From an uncultured Gemmiger sp. (GTDB lineage Bacteria > Bacillota > Clostridia > Oscillospirales > Ruminococcaceae), in NCBI GenBank assembly GCA_944388215.1, contig CALXHT010000006.1, positions 1 to 64,000 of the forward strand: DNA of 64,000 nt. Reading direction: 5' to 3'. The notes beneath the pieces were generated by a model that saw only the letters and a program-made list of their open reading frames with translations, searched no databases and was not told the origin of the DNA. Position 1 is the stretch's first letter. Every line of letters begins with the position of its first letter. This document shows positions 24,302 through 33,411 of the stretch, one piece after another. The translations under genes and the position numbers were made by a program.

Positions 24302-24882
24302 TGGCCAAGGAATACTTCCAGGGGGAGGTCTTTGACGCCCTGGACCCCGGCAGCGTGCTGCGCGGGGTGGAATACAACGACTGCACTTTCAAGAACTGCC
24401 GCTGGGACGGCGTGCGCATTGAGAACTGCAGTTTTCTCTCCTGCACCTTCGAGCACTGCACCTGGAGCGGCGTGGTTTTCAGTTTCAGCCAGATGAGCGA
24501 CGCCTGGTTTTCCGGCTGCGCCTTCCGGTCGGTGGCCTGGGGTGGGCTGCAGGGACGCAGCGCCCTGGTGCAGCCCTTCGGCAAGGCGGAGCGGTGCGAG
24601 TTCCGGTACAATGAATTTTCCGGCATGACGCTGACCCGGTTTGATTTTTCCAGCTGCCGGTTCGGGGACTGCACCTTTGACGACTGCAAACTGGCGGGGG
24701 CGGATTTCCGCGGCGTACCGCTGGGCCGCACCCAGTTCAGCCGGTGCGATCTGGAGAAGGCGGATTTCCGGGAGGCCACCGACTACGCCATCGACCCCAC
24801 CGACAACAGGCTGCGGGGGGCGCGGTTCAGCTTCCCCGACGTGGTGGCGCTGCTGAGCGGCTTCGGGCTGAAAATCGAATAA
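24301..24882 (+). CDS. Pentapeptide-repeat protein
   Basis: The 193-residue protein contains degenerate A(D/N)LXX-type five-residue repeats with many Cys and Phe (CTFKNCRWDGVRIENCSF, FDFSSCRFGDCTFDDCKL, ADFRGVPLGRTQFSRCDLEK), forming a right-handed beta-helix. The ending DYAIDPTDNRLRGARFSFPD is typical of Firmicutes members of this family. Some relatives protect DNA gyrase from quinolones, but nothing here shows that role. GGGAGG precedes the ATG, which overlaps the acyltransferase stop. Confidence 0.85.
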   Translation: MAKEYFQGEVFDALDPGSVLRGVEYNDCTFKNCRWDGVRIENCSFLSCTFEHCTWSGVVFSFSQMSDAWFSGCAFRSVAWGGLQGRSALVQPFGKAERCEFRYNEFSGMTLTRFDFSSCRFGDCTFDDCKLAGADFRGVPLGRTQFSRCDLEKADFREATDYAIDPTDNRLRGARFSFPDVVALLSGFGLKIE

Positions 24883-24887
24883 CGGCA

Positions 24888-24915
24888 AAAAGCGGCAAAA
24901 AATTTTGCCGCTTTT
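24888..24915 (+). terminator. Terminator after the pentapeptide-repeat gene
   Basis: AAAAGCGGCAAAA (24888-24900) pairs with TTTTGCCGCTTTT (24903-24915), followed by GTTTTTG. Confidence 0.85.
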
Positions 24916-24991
24916 GTTTTTGTATGACACAAACGGGACCCCGGCGGCGTTATAAGGGTGAAAAGACTCCCACGAAAGGAAGTGATCCGGT

Positions 24992-25483
24992 ATGCAGACC
25001 GAGCAGGACCTGGAAAAGCTGGTGCGTGCCTACACCCCACCGCTGCTGCGCTACTGTACGGCGCTGCTGGGCAGCGAGGCCGACGCCCAGGACGCCGTGC
25101 AGACCACCTTTGTGAAGGCCTGGCTCCACCGCCACCGGCTGCGGGGCGGCGGGCAGGACAACGAGCGGGCCTGGCTGTACCGCATCGCCTACCGCACGGC
25201 GCTGGATATGCTGCGGGCCGCCAGACGGGCGGAGCAGCGCAAGGCACCCGAACCGCCTCCGCCGCCCGACCCCGGCATCCGCGAAAGTCTGCGGGATGCC
25301 CTGGGCACGCTGGACCCGCTGGACCGGGCGCTGGTACTGGAGCGGGTGCTGGACGGCATGGACTACGCCACCCTGGCTAAGATCCATCACCGGCCGGAGA
25401 GTTACCTGCGCACCCGCTACCACCGGGCCAAAGGAAAACTGGCCGCACTTTTGGAAAAGGAGGGATTTTGCCATGACACCTGA
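24992..25483 (+). CDS. ECF-type RNA polymerase sigma factor (unit 1)
   Basis: The 163-residue protein has sigma region 2 (YCTALLGSEADAQDAVQTTFVKAW), a Pro-rich linker (PEPPPPPDP) and region 4 (LDPLDRALVLERVLDGMDYATLAKIHHRPESYLRTRYHRAKGKL). It should direct polymerase to a small regulon. AAAGGAAG precedes the ATG. It overlaps the next gene, a membrane protein, by 11 nt; that pairing is typical of a sigma/anti-sigma module. The stimulus is not apparent. Confidence 0.9.
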   Translation: MQTEQDLEKLVRAYTPPLLRYCTALLGSEADAQDAVQTTFVKAWLHRHRLRGGGQDNERAWLYRIAYRTALDMLRAARRAEQRKAPEPPPPPDPGIRESLRDALGTLDPLDRALVLERVLDGMDYATLAKIHHRPESYLRTRYHRAKGKLAALLEKEGFCHDT

Positions 25484-26537
25484 CCGCGACGAAGCCCTGC
25501 TGCGCCGTGCGCTGCAGGAAGGACTGCACCCCGCCGAGACCGACCTCTGGCCCGCGGTGGCCCAGGCGCTGCCCGCCGGGGAAAAGCGCCAGAAACGGCG
25601 GACCCGGGCCCTGCGGCTGGCGGTATGCATCGGGGCGCCGCTGCTGCTGGCCGCCGGTGCCCTGCTGGGCCGGGTACAGTTCACCAACCTGCGCACCAAC
25701 CCCCGCCCCAGCTTTGCCCCCGAAAACAACACCGGCTACGCTATCCAGTATGACCAGACCGCCTATGAATTGCCCGACGAACTGATGGATTCTTTGATGG
25801 CGCACTATAATGACGAATGGGACGCCGACGGGATGCCGCCGATGCATACCTCCTGCGGCGGGCGCAATCTTCCTCCGAAATACGGTCCCGGCGGCCGAGG
25901 CTATGACAGCTGGGCCGACCTGACCGAGGCCACCGGCCTGCCCCTTTTGCGAAACGATCTTCTGGACAGCGGTACGCCGGATAACGCCGTTCATTTGATT
26001 CCCGATTCCGATAAAATCCCACGTCCCGACAACTGGGAAAACCTCACCATCGACGAATGCAATGCTTTCTACGATGCCTATTTTGAAGAACTGTGGCGTC
26101 TGGCCGGTGACTTCCCTGCCGGTTTTACCGTGGAGTGGGCCGAATCGACTCCGCAGTACCTTTATCCCCGCCGGGTGGATGTGCTGAGCAATGGATTCCA
26201 GGTGGAAACCCAGGCCCACGTGCTTCTCGCCTCTGCGAGCCAGGCGGCCGGGACCACTGCGCCCAACCACAGTGTCTACTTTGACAAAAAGGCTGCGCTG
26301 ATCTGGGAAGTGGAAGAATACACGACCCCTTCCGGCATTACTGCGTTGCTGCCGCTATGCACCAGCAACGGCAAGACTTCTCCCTGGCTGAATTCTTACG
26401 CTTTCTTTGAGCAGAATGGAATTTTCTACAGCCTGGCAGTAAATTATCCCAACAGTTTTGAAGATGTGGACGATGCCGGTGCAGCCGCCCGCGACGTCCT
26501 GAAGGAAGTGCTGGACAGCTTCGAGCCTGCCGCATAA
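25473..26537 (+). CDS. Sigma-linked single-pass membrane protein, probable anti-sigma factor
   Basis: From ATG 25473 the protein has 354 residues: a basic cytoplasmic segment of about 48 residues, one transmembrane helix (LRLAVCIGAPLLLAAGALLG), and about 285 extracellular residues with no domain I recognise. AAAAGGAGGG lies inside the sigma gene 9 nt before the start. The overlap with the ECF sigma gene and the topology suggest an anti-sigma sensor, but it lacks the HxxxCxxC zinc motif found in unit 2. The extracellular region is acidic and rich in Asp, Asn and Tyr. Confidence 0.7.
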   Translation: MTPDRDEALLRRALQEGLHPAETDLWPAVAQALPAGEKRQKRRTRALRLAVCIGAPLLLAAGALLGRVQFTNLRTNPRPSFAPENNTGYAIQYDQTAYELPDELMDSLMAHYNDEWDADGMPPMHTSCGGRNLPPKYGPGGRGYDSWADLTEATGLPLLRNDLLDSGTPDNAVHLIPDSDKIPRPDNWENLTIDECNAFYDAYFEELWRLAGDFPAGFTVEWAESTPQYLYPRRVDVLSNGFQVETQAHVLLASASQAAGTTAPNHSVYFDKKAALIWEVEEYTTPSGITALLPLCTSNGKTSPWLNSYAFFEQNGIFYSLAVNYPNSFEDVDDAGAAARDVLKEVLDSFEPAA

Positions 26538-26610
26538 CAAGCCGCAGAAGCAGGGCCGCGAAAAATGACGTGTTCACACCCCGCATTCACAATTTAGCCA
26601 AATTTATACA

Positions 26611-26647
26611 GCGATATGTCTGCCTGTGCAGGCATATCGCCATTTTT
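26611..26647 (+). terminator. Terminator after sigma unit 1
   Basis: GCGATATG (26611-26618) pairs with CATATCGC (26633-26640) with inner CCTG/CAGG pairs, followed by ATTTTTG. Confidence 0.8.
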
Positions 26648-26733
26648 GTGTTTTGAACAAAATTTGTACACAATTTCGCGCTACACTGGGGAAGTAAAAA
26701 TCCGCCTCAGGCGAAGGGAGCTTCGGAACATTT

Positions 26734-28416
26734 ATGTCGGAACATGACACTGCCGCGCGCCGTCCGCTGGACTGGTTCAAGCGCCACACCCCCCTGCATT
26801 GGTTCAAACGTCACAAAAAGCTGACGATTTTTCTGGTTATTCTGCTGCTTATCCTGGCCTTCGTGCTGTCCCAGCTGGGCCGCACCGCAGCCGCCAGCAA
26901 GGCACTGACCTATCAGTTCGTGCGCACCACCACCCTGCAGAAGACCAGCCTGACCGACTCGGTCAGCGTCACCGGCACGGTGGCCTCCGGCTCCACGGCC
27001 AGCGTCACGGCCTCGGATTCCGTCAAGACCTACAAGGTCACGGCAGTGAACGTGGCGGTGGGCGACACCGTCAAGGCCGGCGACGTGATCGCCACGCTGG
27101 ACACCTCCGACGTGGAAAAGCAGATCGAGACGGCCCAGCAGAACTACAGCGACACGCTGGACCAGGCCGAGACTTCCTACACCCAGAGCGTGGAGGACCA
27201 GTCCACCAACCTGACCCAGCTGCAGGAAGATCTGGCCAATGCCCAGGAGGACTATGACACCCTGGGTCTTGACCGCTATTCCTCCATGCAGGACCCCACC
27301 ATGGCCGACAAGACCAACCGGGAGATCGTGGAGTACTACTACGGCCTGTACGCCGAGAAGATCGCCCAGCTGGAGAACACCATCGCCAGCCTGCAGATCC
27401 AGCTGACCAACGCCCAGAAGGACGGCAACGCCGACCAGCAGCAGGCCATCCAGGGCCAGCTCAACGATTACCAGAGCCAGCTGAGCACCACCAAGGGCCA
27501 GTGCAGTATTCCCGAACTGGGCCTGCAGGGGTTTGATACTATTTCGAAATATTACACAGACATAATACCGCAATATAAGGATGCCCTGGACCAGGCCCAG
27601 CAGCAGTACGACAACGCCGTGACCACCAACTCCCGCAATGTGGACAGCGCCGAGACCAAGCTGGAACAGGCCAGCCGCACCCCCGACACGCTGACCACCC
27701 TGCAGTCCACCCTGGAGGACTGCACCCTGACCGCCACCATGGACGGCACCATCACCGAGCTGAACGCCACGGTGGGTTCGGTGTGCACCGGCACGGTGGC
27801 CACCATCCAGGACGTGTCCGACCTGACGGTGGAGGTCACCATCCCCGCCAGCTCGGTGGGCAAGCTGTCCACCGGCATGCAGTGCAACATCACCAGCGAC
27901 GCCACCGGCGATGCCACCATCACCGGCACCCTGACCCGCATTGACCCCGTGGCCAACGAGGAAGGTTCCTTCGGCGCCACCGTCACCGTCAACGGCAGCG
28001 ACACGGGGCTGCTCATCGGCATTTCCGCCCAGGTGGAGATCGTCATCAGCGAGAAGGACGACATCTTCACGGTGCCCCGTGACGCGGTGGGCACCCACGA
28101 CGACGGTTCCAGCTATGTGCTGCGCAAGACCGGCGGCGAGGGCGTGGACATGACCTTTGAGGAGGTGGACGTGACCACCGGCGAGTCCAACGACTACTAC
28201 ATCGAGATTTCCGGCGACGGCCTGAACGAGGGGGACGTCATCCGCTCCAGTTCCGACCTGACCCAGGGCATTGAAACCGCCACCCAGGAAGCCGACGGCA
28301 TGATGGGCGGCCAGATGGTAGTTACCGACGGCGGCGCCATGGCGGCAGCCCCGGCAGGCGGCGGTGACATGGGCGGCGGCCCCGGCGGCGGTGGCGGCGC
28401 ACCGGGAGGAATGTAA
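26734..28416 (+). CDS. MacA/HlyD-type membrane fusion protein
   Basis: The 560-residue protein has a basic N terminus with a duplicated motif (DWFKRHTPLHWFKRHKK), a transmembrane anchor (FLVILLLILAFVLS), a split biotinyl-lipoyl domain (VGDTVKAGDVIATLDTSD and CTLTATMDGTITELNATVGS) around a long coiled coil (about 125-320), and a beta-barrel. It ends in a Gly-rich tail (GGGDMGGGPGGGGG). It should bridge the MacB-like permease to substrate outside the membrane. It starts a three-gene operon: fusion protein, ATPase, permease. In a Gram-positive host such systems export peptides or antibiotics. Confidence 0.9.
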   Translation: MSEHDTAARRPLDWFKRHTPLHWFKRHKKLTIFLVILLLILAFVLSQLGRTAAASKALTYQFVRTTTLQKTSLTDSVSVTGTVASGSTASVTASDSVKTYKVTAVNVAVGDTVKAGDVIATLDTSDVEKQIETAQQNYSDTLDQAETSYTQSVEDQSTNLTQLQEDLANAQEDYDTLGLDRYSSMQDPTMADKTNREIVEYYYGLYAEKIAQLENTIASLQIQLTNAQKDGNADQQQAIQGQLNDYQSQLSTTKGQCSIPELGLQGFDTISKYYTDIIPQYKDALDQAQQQYDNAVTTNSRNVDSAETKLEQASRTPDTLTTLQSTLEDCTLTATMDGTITELNATVGSVCTGTVATIQDVSDLTVEVTIPASSVGKLSTGMQCNITSDATGDATITGTLTRIDPVANEEGSFGATVTVNGSDTGLLIGISAQVEIVISEKDDIFTVPRDAVGTHDDGSSYVLRKTGGEGVDMTFEEVDVTTGESNDYYIEISGDGLNEGDVIRSSSDLTQGIETATQEADGMMGGQMVVTDGGAMAAAPAGGGDMGGGPGGGGGAPGGM

Positions 28417-28418
28417 CG

Positions 28419-29243
28419 ATGCGCGACACCGAACAATTTGCCAAAGAGATCGCAGGCAAACTGCTGGAGGACGTCCCTGCGGACGCCGAATCCCCCCGCA
28501 AGCTGCATCTGCCGGACGCCCCGGCCGCATCCCGCAGCCCGCTGATCGAGATGCATGACATCCACAAAAGCTACTACATCGGCAAGCCCAACGAGCTGGA
28601 GATCCTCCACGGCATCAGCCTGAAGGTCTACCCCGGCGAGTTCGTGGCCATTGTGGGCGAGTCGGGTTCCGGCAAGTCCACCCTGATGAACATCATCGGC
28701 GTGCTGGATAAGCCCACCAGCGGCCAGTACACCCTGGACGGGGTGGACATCCACAGCGCCGCCGACAACGAACTGGCCGCCATCCGCAACCGCAAGATCG
28801 GCTTCGTGTTCCAGACCTACAACCTCATCGGCCGGCAGAGCGCCCTGAAAAACGTGGAGCTGCCCATGCTCTACGCCGGGGTGCCGGGCGGCGAACGCAC
28901 CCGCCGGGCCAAGGAATGGCTGACCCGGGTGGGAATGGCCGAGCGGATGAAACACCAGCCCAACGAGCTGTCCGGCGGCCAGAAACAGCGTGTGGCCATC
29001 GCCCGGGCGATGGTGAACGAACCGGCGCTGATCCTGGCCGACGAGCCCACCGGCGCCCTGGACAGCCAGACCAGCCGCGTCGTCATGGACCTGTTCCATG
29101 AGATGCATGAAAAATACCACAAGACCATCGTGCTGATCACCCACAACCCCCAGCTGGCCGAGGAATGCCAGCGGGTGCTGACGCTGCGGGACGGCTTGAT
29201 TGTGAGTGAACGAAAGGGGTCCGGCGAACGTGCAGCTCTTTGA
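28419..29243 (+). CDS. MacB/LolD-type ABC transporter ATPase
   Basis: The 274-residue ATPase has Walker A GESGSGKST, signature LSGGQKQRVAIARAM, Walker B LILADEPTGALD and switch His in VLITHNPQ. About 45 extra N-terminal residues precede the ATPase fold. It begins 3 nt after the fusion-protein gene and overlaps the permease start by 14 nt. It energises the permease encoded next. Confidence 0.95.
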   Translation: MRDTEQFAKEIAGKLLEDVPADAESPRKLHLPDAPAASRSPLIEMHDIHKSYYIGKPNELEILHGISLKVYPGEFVAIVGESGSGKSTLMNIIGVLDKPTSGQYTLDGVDIHSAADNELAAIRNRKIGFVFQTYNLIGRQSALKNVELPMLYAGVPGGERTRRAKEWLTRVGMAERMKHQPNELSGGQKQRVAIARAMVNEPALILADEPTGALDSQTSRVVMDLFHEMHEKYHKTIVLITHNPQLAEECQRVLTLRDGLIVSERKGSGERAAL

Positions 29244-30537
29244 GAATATCTCGATGGCGCTGGCCAGTGTGCGCAGCAACAAGATGCGCAGTCTGCTCAC
29301 CATGCTGGGCATCATCATCGGCATCGCGGCGGTCATTGCCATCGTCACGGTGGGCAACAGCATGACCGGCACCGTCACCGATTCCATGTCGGGCATGGGC
29401 GTGAGCAATATCACGGTCAGCCTGACCCAGAAGGATTCCGACGACACCTCCGGCACGGCCCAGGGTGTGACGCTGCGGCGGTTCATGGACTCCACCCCTG
29501 CGGCGGACGACCTGATCACCGACCAGATGATCGACGACTTCACCGCCGCCTTCCCCACCGAGGTCAGCCGCATCGAGCTGACCCAGGAGGTGGGCAACGG
29601 CACCATCGAAAAGTACGGCGACCCCGACACCACCATCACCGCCGCGGTGTCAGGTGCCAACGCCGCCGAGCTCCAGGCCATGGAGGACAGCACCCCCATC
29701 CTGGCCGGCCGCTGGCTGGACGACGACAGGGACGCCGGCCGCAAGGTGGCTGTTGTATCGGAAAAGTTCGTGGAACAGGCCATCGGCGGCAGCAACCTGG
29801 ACGCCATCGGCAAGTCCTTCACGCTGACCATCAACAAGAACCTGTATACCTTTTATATCACCGGTGTCTATGAGTACACCGAGAACGTCTACGCCAGCAT
29901 GTTCGGCGTCACCGACGACGACCAGATCCAGACCAACATTTATATTCCGCTGGATGTGGCCAAGTCCATCACCGGCGCCGACCCCGGCTACCAGAGCATC
30001 ACGGTGGTGGCGGCCTCCGGCGTGGACGTGACCAGCTTCGTGGACACGGTGGGCAGCTTCTTTGCCAGCTACTACACCTACAACGACACCTGGACCGCCA
30101 GTGCCTCCAGCATTTCGAGCCTGGTGGAATCCATGACCGAGATGCTGGACACCCTGTCCCTGGGCATCTCGGCCATCGCCGCCATCTCGCTGCTGGTGGG
30201 CGGCATCGGCGTCATGAACATCATGATGGTTTCCGTCACCGAGCGCACCCGGGAGATCGGCACCCGCAAGGCCCTGGGCGCCCCCGGCTCCGCCATCCGC
30301 ATGCAGTTCATCACCGAGAGCGTCATCCTCTGCATGATCGGCGGCATCATCGGCGTGGCGCTGGGCATCGGCCTGGGCGCCCTGCTCAGCAGCGTGGTGG
30401 GCATGTCCGCCAAACCCAGCATCGCCTCCATCCTCATTGCGGTGGGCTTCAGCATGGCCATCGGCGTCTTCTTCGGGTACTACCCCGCCAACAAGGCCGC
30501 CAAGCTCAACCCCATCGACGCGCTGCGCTACGAATAA
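29230..30537 (+). CDS. MacB-type ABC transporter permease
   Basis: I start it at GTG 29230 because AAAGGGG lies 10 nt upstream inside the ATPase gene; this gives 435 residues. It has one N-terminal helix (LLTMLGIIIGIAAVIAIVTVG), a MacB_PCD extracellular domain of about 210 residues, and three C-terminal helices of the FtsX fold (GGIGVMNIMMVSVTERTREIGTRKALGA, a hallmark of this family). It ends PANKAAKLNPIDALRYE, as MacB proteins do. The extracellular domain contacts the MacA-like protein. Confidence 0.93.
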   Translation: MQLFENISMALASVRSNKMRSLLTMLGIIIGIAAVIAIVTVGNSMTGTVTDSMSGMGVSNITVSLTQKDSDDTSGTAQGVTLRRFMDSTPAADDLITDQMIDDFTAAFPTEVSRIELTQEVGNGTIEKYGDPDTTITAAVSGANAAELQAMEDSTPILAGRWLDDDRDAGRKVAVVSEKFVEQAIGGSNLDAIGKSFTLTINKNLYTFYITGVYEYTENVYASMFGVTDDDQIQTNIYIPLDVAKSITGADPGYQSITVVAASGVDVTSFVDTVGSFFASYYTYNDTWTASASSISSLVESMTEMLDTLSLGISAIAAISLLVGGIGVMNIMMVSVTERTREIGTRKALGAPGSAIRMQFITESVILCMIGGIIGVALGIGLGALLSSVVGMSAKPSIASILIAVGFSMAIGVFFGYYPANKAAKLNPIDALRYE

Positions 30538-30569
30538 AGCTCCTCCGGGCTGCCCCGCCGGGCGCCCTG

Positions 30570-30597
30570 CCCCGTGCATTGCACGGGGTTCTTTTTT
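30570..30597 (+). terminator. Terminator of the MacA-MacB operon
   Basis: CCCCGTGC (30570-30577) pairs with GCACGGGG (30581-30588), followed by TTCTTTTTT. Confidence 0.85.
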
Positions 30598-30646
30598 GTG
30601 TTATACTCATCTGCGGGAAAGTTATAGAGAGAAGGGATTTGCTGCC

Positions 30647-32002
30647 ATGCAGCAACAGAACAAACCGATTTTTACCAACCACCAGCTCATCACCCTGCTG
30701 TGGCCCCTCATCATCGAGCAGGCCCTGGAAGTCCTGGTGGGCATGGCCGATACCATGATGGTCTCCTCCGCCGGTGAGGCTGCCATCTCGGGTGTGTCGC
30801 TGGTGGACATGATCAACCAGCTCATCATCACCATCTTCGGCGCCCTGGCCACCGGCGGTGCCGTCGTCACCAGCCAGTACCTGGGTGCCCGCAAGAACGA
30901 CGCCGCCGCCCGCAGCGCCGGGCAGCTGGTCACCCTCAGCGCCATCCTGGGCTGCGCCATCGCCGCCTTCTGTCTGGTGGGGCGCACCCTGCTGCTGCGC
31001 CTCTTCTTCGGCTCCATCACCGACGATGTCATGGAAGCGGCCCTGATCTACTTCACCATCACGGCCCTCTCCTTCCCCTTTCTGGCCCTGTACAACGCCG
31101 GCGCGGCCATCTTCCGCTCCACCGGCAACAGCGCCGTGTCCATGAAGGTGTCGGTCATCGTCAACATCATCAACTTCTGCGGCAACGCCCTCTGCGTCTA
31201 TGTGCTGAAGATGGGCGTGGCCGGCGTGGCCGTGCCCACCCTGGTCTCCCGTGCGGTGGGCGCCGTCATCATCCTGTCGCTGGCTTCCCGCCACGACTAT
31301 CTGCTCCGCCTCACCGCCCGCAGCGTCACCCACCTGGAGGGCGGCACCGTCCGCAGCATCCTGGCCATCGGCATTCCCTCGGCCTGCGAGAACAGCCTGT
31401 TCCAGCTGGGCCGCGTGCTGGTGGTCAGCATGATCTCGCTGTTCGGCACCGTACATATCTCGGCCAACGCCGTGGCCAACAACCTGGACAACGTGGGCTG
31501 CATCATCGGCAACGCCATGTGCCTGGGCATGATCACCGTGGTGGGCCGCTGCGTGGGCGCCCAGGACTTTGACCAGGCCATCCGCTACACCAAGAAACTC
31601 ATGCGGTGGGACTACATCGCCCAGGGCCTGACCAACGCCGTGGTGCTGGCCCTGCTGGGCCCGCTGCTCAGCCTGTACACTCTCTCCCCCGAGACCGCCA
31701 AGCTCTCCACCGAGCTGATCTGGATTCACTGCGGCATCGCCATCTTCCTGTGGCCGCTGGCCTTCGTGCTGCCCAACGCCCTGCGCGCCGCCAACGACGT
31801 GCGGTTCACCATGATGGTGTCCATCATCTCGATGGTGGTGTGGCGCATCGGCTTCAGCCAGATCCTCTGCGTCCAGCTGGGCTGGGGCGCCGTGGGCGTC
31901 TGGTGGGCCATGATCATCGACTGGGTCTGCCGGCTGCTCTGCTTTGTCATCCGTTTTGCCAGCGGCGCCTGGAAGAAACACGCCGCCAAAACCCCTGCCT
32001 GA
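30647..32002 (+). CDS. MATE-family efflux transporter
   Basis: The 451-residue protein begins MQQQNKPIFTNHQLITLLWPLIIEQALEVLVGMADTMM; GAAGGG lies upstream. The MATE repeat appears as GGAVVTSQYLGARKNDAA in the first half and GIPSACENSLFQLGRVLVVS in the second. It exports cationic compounds or metabolites in exchange for ions. exoA begins 21 nt downstream with no terminator between, so the two are co-transcribed. Confidence 0.9.
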   Translation: MQQQNKPIFTNHQLITLLWPLIIEQALEVLVGMADTMMVSSAGEAAISGVSLVDMINQLIITIFGALATGGAVVTSQYLGARKNDAAARSAGQLVTLSAILGCAIAAFCLVGRTLLLRLFFGSITDDVMEAALIYFTITALSFPFLALYNAGAAIFRSTGNSAVSMKVSVIVNIINFCGNALCVYVLKMGVAGVAVPTLVSRAVGAVIILSLASRHDYLLRLTARSVTHLEGGTVRSILAIGIPSACENSLFQLGRVLVVSMISLFGTVHISANAVANNLDNVGCIIGNAMCLGMITVVGRCVGAQDFDQAIRYTKKLMRWDYIAQGLTNAVVLALLGPLLSLYTLSPETAKLSTELIWIHCGIAIFLWPLAFVLPNALRAANDVRFTMMVSIISMVVWRIGFSQILCVQLGWGAVGVWWAMIIDWVCRLLCFVIRFASGAWKKHAAKTPA

Positions 32003-32023
32003 CCCCCACAAAGGAGGATCCCT

Positions 32024-32779
32024 ATGAAATTCGTAAGCTGGAACGTCAACGGTCTGCGCGCCTGCCTGAAAAAGGGCTTTGAGGAGACTTTCCGCAATCT
32101 GGACGCCGACTTCTTCTGCATCCAGGAGACCAAGATGCAGCCCGGCCAGGCCGACTTCGCCCCCGAGGGCTACACCGAGTACATCTACAGCGCCGACAAG
32201 AAGGGCTATTCCGGCACCGCCATCTGGGCCAGGACCCCGGCGCTGTCGGTGCGGTACGGCCTGGAGGAGGACCTGCACAACCACGAGGGCCGGGCCATCA
32301 CGCTGGAATACCCCGACTTTTATCTGGTGAACCTCTATGTGCCCAACTCCCAGAACGAGCTGGCCCGCATCGACTACCGCATGCAGTGGGAGGACGACCT
32401 GCGCCGCTATCTGCAGACGCTGGACGCCCAAAAGCCGGTGATCCTCTGCGGCGACCTCAACGTGGCCCACACCGAGATCGACCTGAAGAACCCCGGCCCC
32501 AACCGCGGCGCCGCGGGCTTCAGCGACCAGGAGCGGGGCAAGCTGGACGAGCTGCTGGCCGCCGGTTTCACCGACTCCTTCCGCCACCTCCACCCCGACG
32601 CCACCGGCGTCTACAGCTGGTGGAGCATGCGGTTCCGCGCCCGGGAGCGCAACGCGGGATGGCGTATCGACTATTTCCTCGTGAGCAACCGTCTGGCGGA
32701 CAAAATCGAGAAGGCCGACATCCTGATGGACATTTTCGGCAGCGATCACTGTCCGGTCACGCTGGAACTGGACCTGTAA
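32024..32779 (+). CDS. exoA: Exodeoxyribonuclease III
   Basis: The 251-residue AP endonuclease/exonuclease has the family metal and catalytic motifs: SWNVNGLRA, IQETKMQ, NLYVPNSQ, GDLNVAHTEIDLKN, WRIDYFLVSN and the terminal GSDHCPV. It cleaves abasic sites and trims 3' blocked ends in base-excision repair. AAAGGAGG precedes the ATG. It follows a MATE gene in one transcript. Confidence 0.96.
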   Translation: MKFVSWNVNGLRACLKKGFEETFRNLDADFFCIQETKMQPGQADFAPEGYTEYIYSADKKGYSGTAIWARTPALSVRYGLEEDLHNHEGRAITLEYPDFYLVNLYVPNSQNELARIDYRMQWEDDLRRYLQTLDAQKPVILCGDLNVAHTEIDLKNPGPNRGAAGFSDQERGKLDELLAAGFTDSFRHLHPDATGVYSWWSMRFRARERNAGWRIDYFLVSNRLADKIEKADILMDIFGSDHCPVTLELDL

Positions 32780-32810
32780 GAGTTGCCTCAACCAAATTTT
32801 TTTGAAAAAA

Positions 32811-32841
32811 TTTCCCCCGCGTTGCAAAATCCGACGCGGGG
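32811..32841 (+). terminator. Hairpin after exoA, before sigma unit 2
   Basis: TTCCCCCGCGT pairs with ACGCGGGGGAA around an 11-nt loop. The following T content is modest (ATCGTCTT), so termination may be partial. Confidence 0.55.
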
Positions 32842-32877
32842 GAATCGTCTTATTGAATAGAAAGACAAAGGAAGGGG

Positions 32878-33411
32878 GTGTGGGCGCTGACCAACGAGGA
32901 ATTCACCGGCCTGATGCAGCAGTATCAGCGGCTGGTCTATACAGTCTGTCTGCAGTTCGTCCACGACCCCCACACCGCAGAGGACCTGACCCAGGATACC
33001 TTTGTGGCGGCCTTTTCCGCCATCGACCGGTGCGAGCCCCAGTACTACAAGGCGTGGCTGGTGCGGGTGGCGGCCAACAAGTGCAAGGACCACCTGAAAA
33101 GCGCCTGGGTGCGCCGGGTGGAGGCGCCGGGTGACGACGCCCTGCCCGAACCACGGGGCGCACCGCCCGGGGATGCCGCCGATCCGGCGGAACAGCTGGC
33201 CAGCCGGGCCGGAGCCGAGGAACTGGAAACGCTGGTGCGCAACCTGCGGGAACCCTACGGCCGGGTAGCGGTGCTCTACTTTCTGGAACACAAGGAGACC
33301 GCCGAAATCGCCGCCCTGGTGGGCAGACCGCCCGCCACGGTGAGCAGCCAGCTGTGGCGGGCCAAACTGCTGCTACGCCAGCAGATTCATGAAAGGAGGC
33401 GGAAGGAATGA
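32878..33411 (+). CDS. ECF-type RNA polymerase sigma factor (unit 2)
   Basis: The start is a GTG with AAAGGA 5 nt upstream, giving 177 residues. Sigma region 2 is YTVCLQFVHDPHTAEDLTQDTFVAAF and region 4 is REPYGRVAVLYFLEHKETAEIAALVGRPPATVSSQLWRAKLLL. The acidic linker is rich in Pro and Ala. It overlaps the next gene (an anti-sigma factor) by 4 nt, ATGA. It heads an operon with the anti-sigma factor and two membrane proteins that are the first candidates for its signal input or output. Confidence 0.9.
   Translation: MWALTNEEFTGLMQQYQRLVYTVCLQFVHDPHTAEDLTQDTFVAAFSAIDRCEPQYYKAWLVRVAANKCKDHLKSAWVRRVEAPGDDALPEPRGAPPGDAADPAEQLASRAGAEELETLVRNLREPYGRVAVLYFLEHKETAEIAALVGRPPATVSSQLWRAKLLLRQQIHERRRKE

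Noticed and set aside
24301..24882. Quinolone-resistance (Qnr) protein
   Set aside because: The repeats are pentapeptide-type but the C-terminal ending matches general Firmicutes pentapeptide proteins rather than Qnr.
26659..26687. A promoter for the MacA-MacB operon
   Set aside because: A TACACT resembles a -10 box but no -35 hexamer is found at 16-18 nt, so I could not support a specific promoter.
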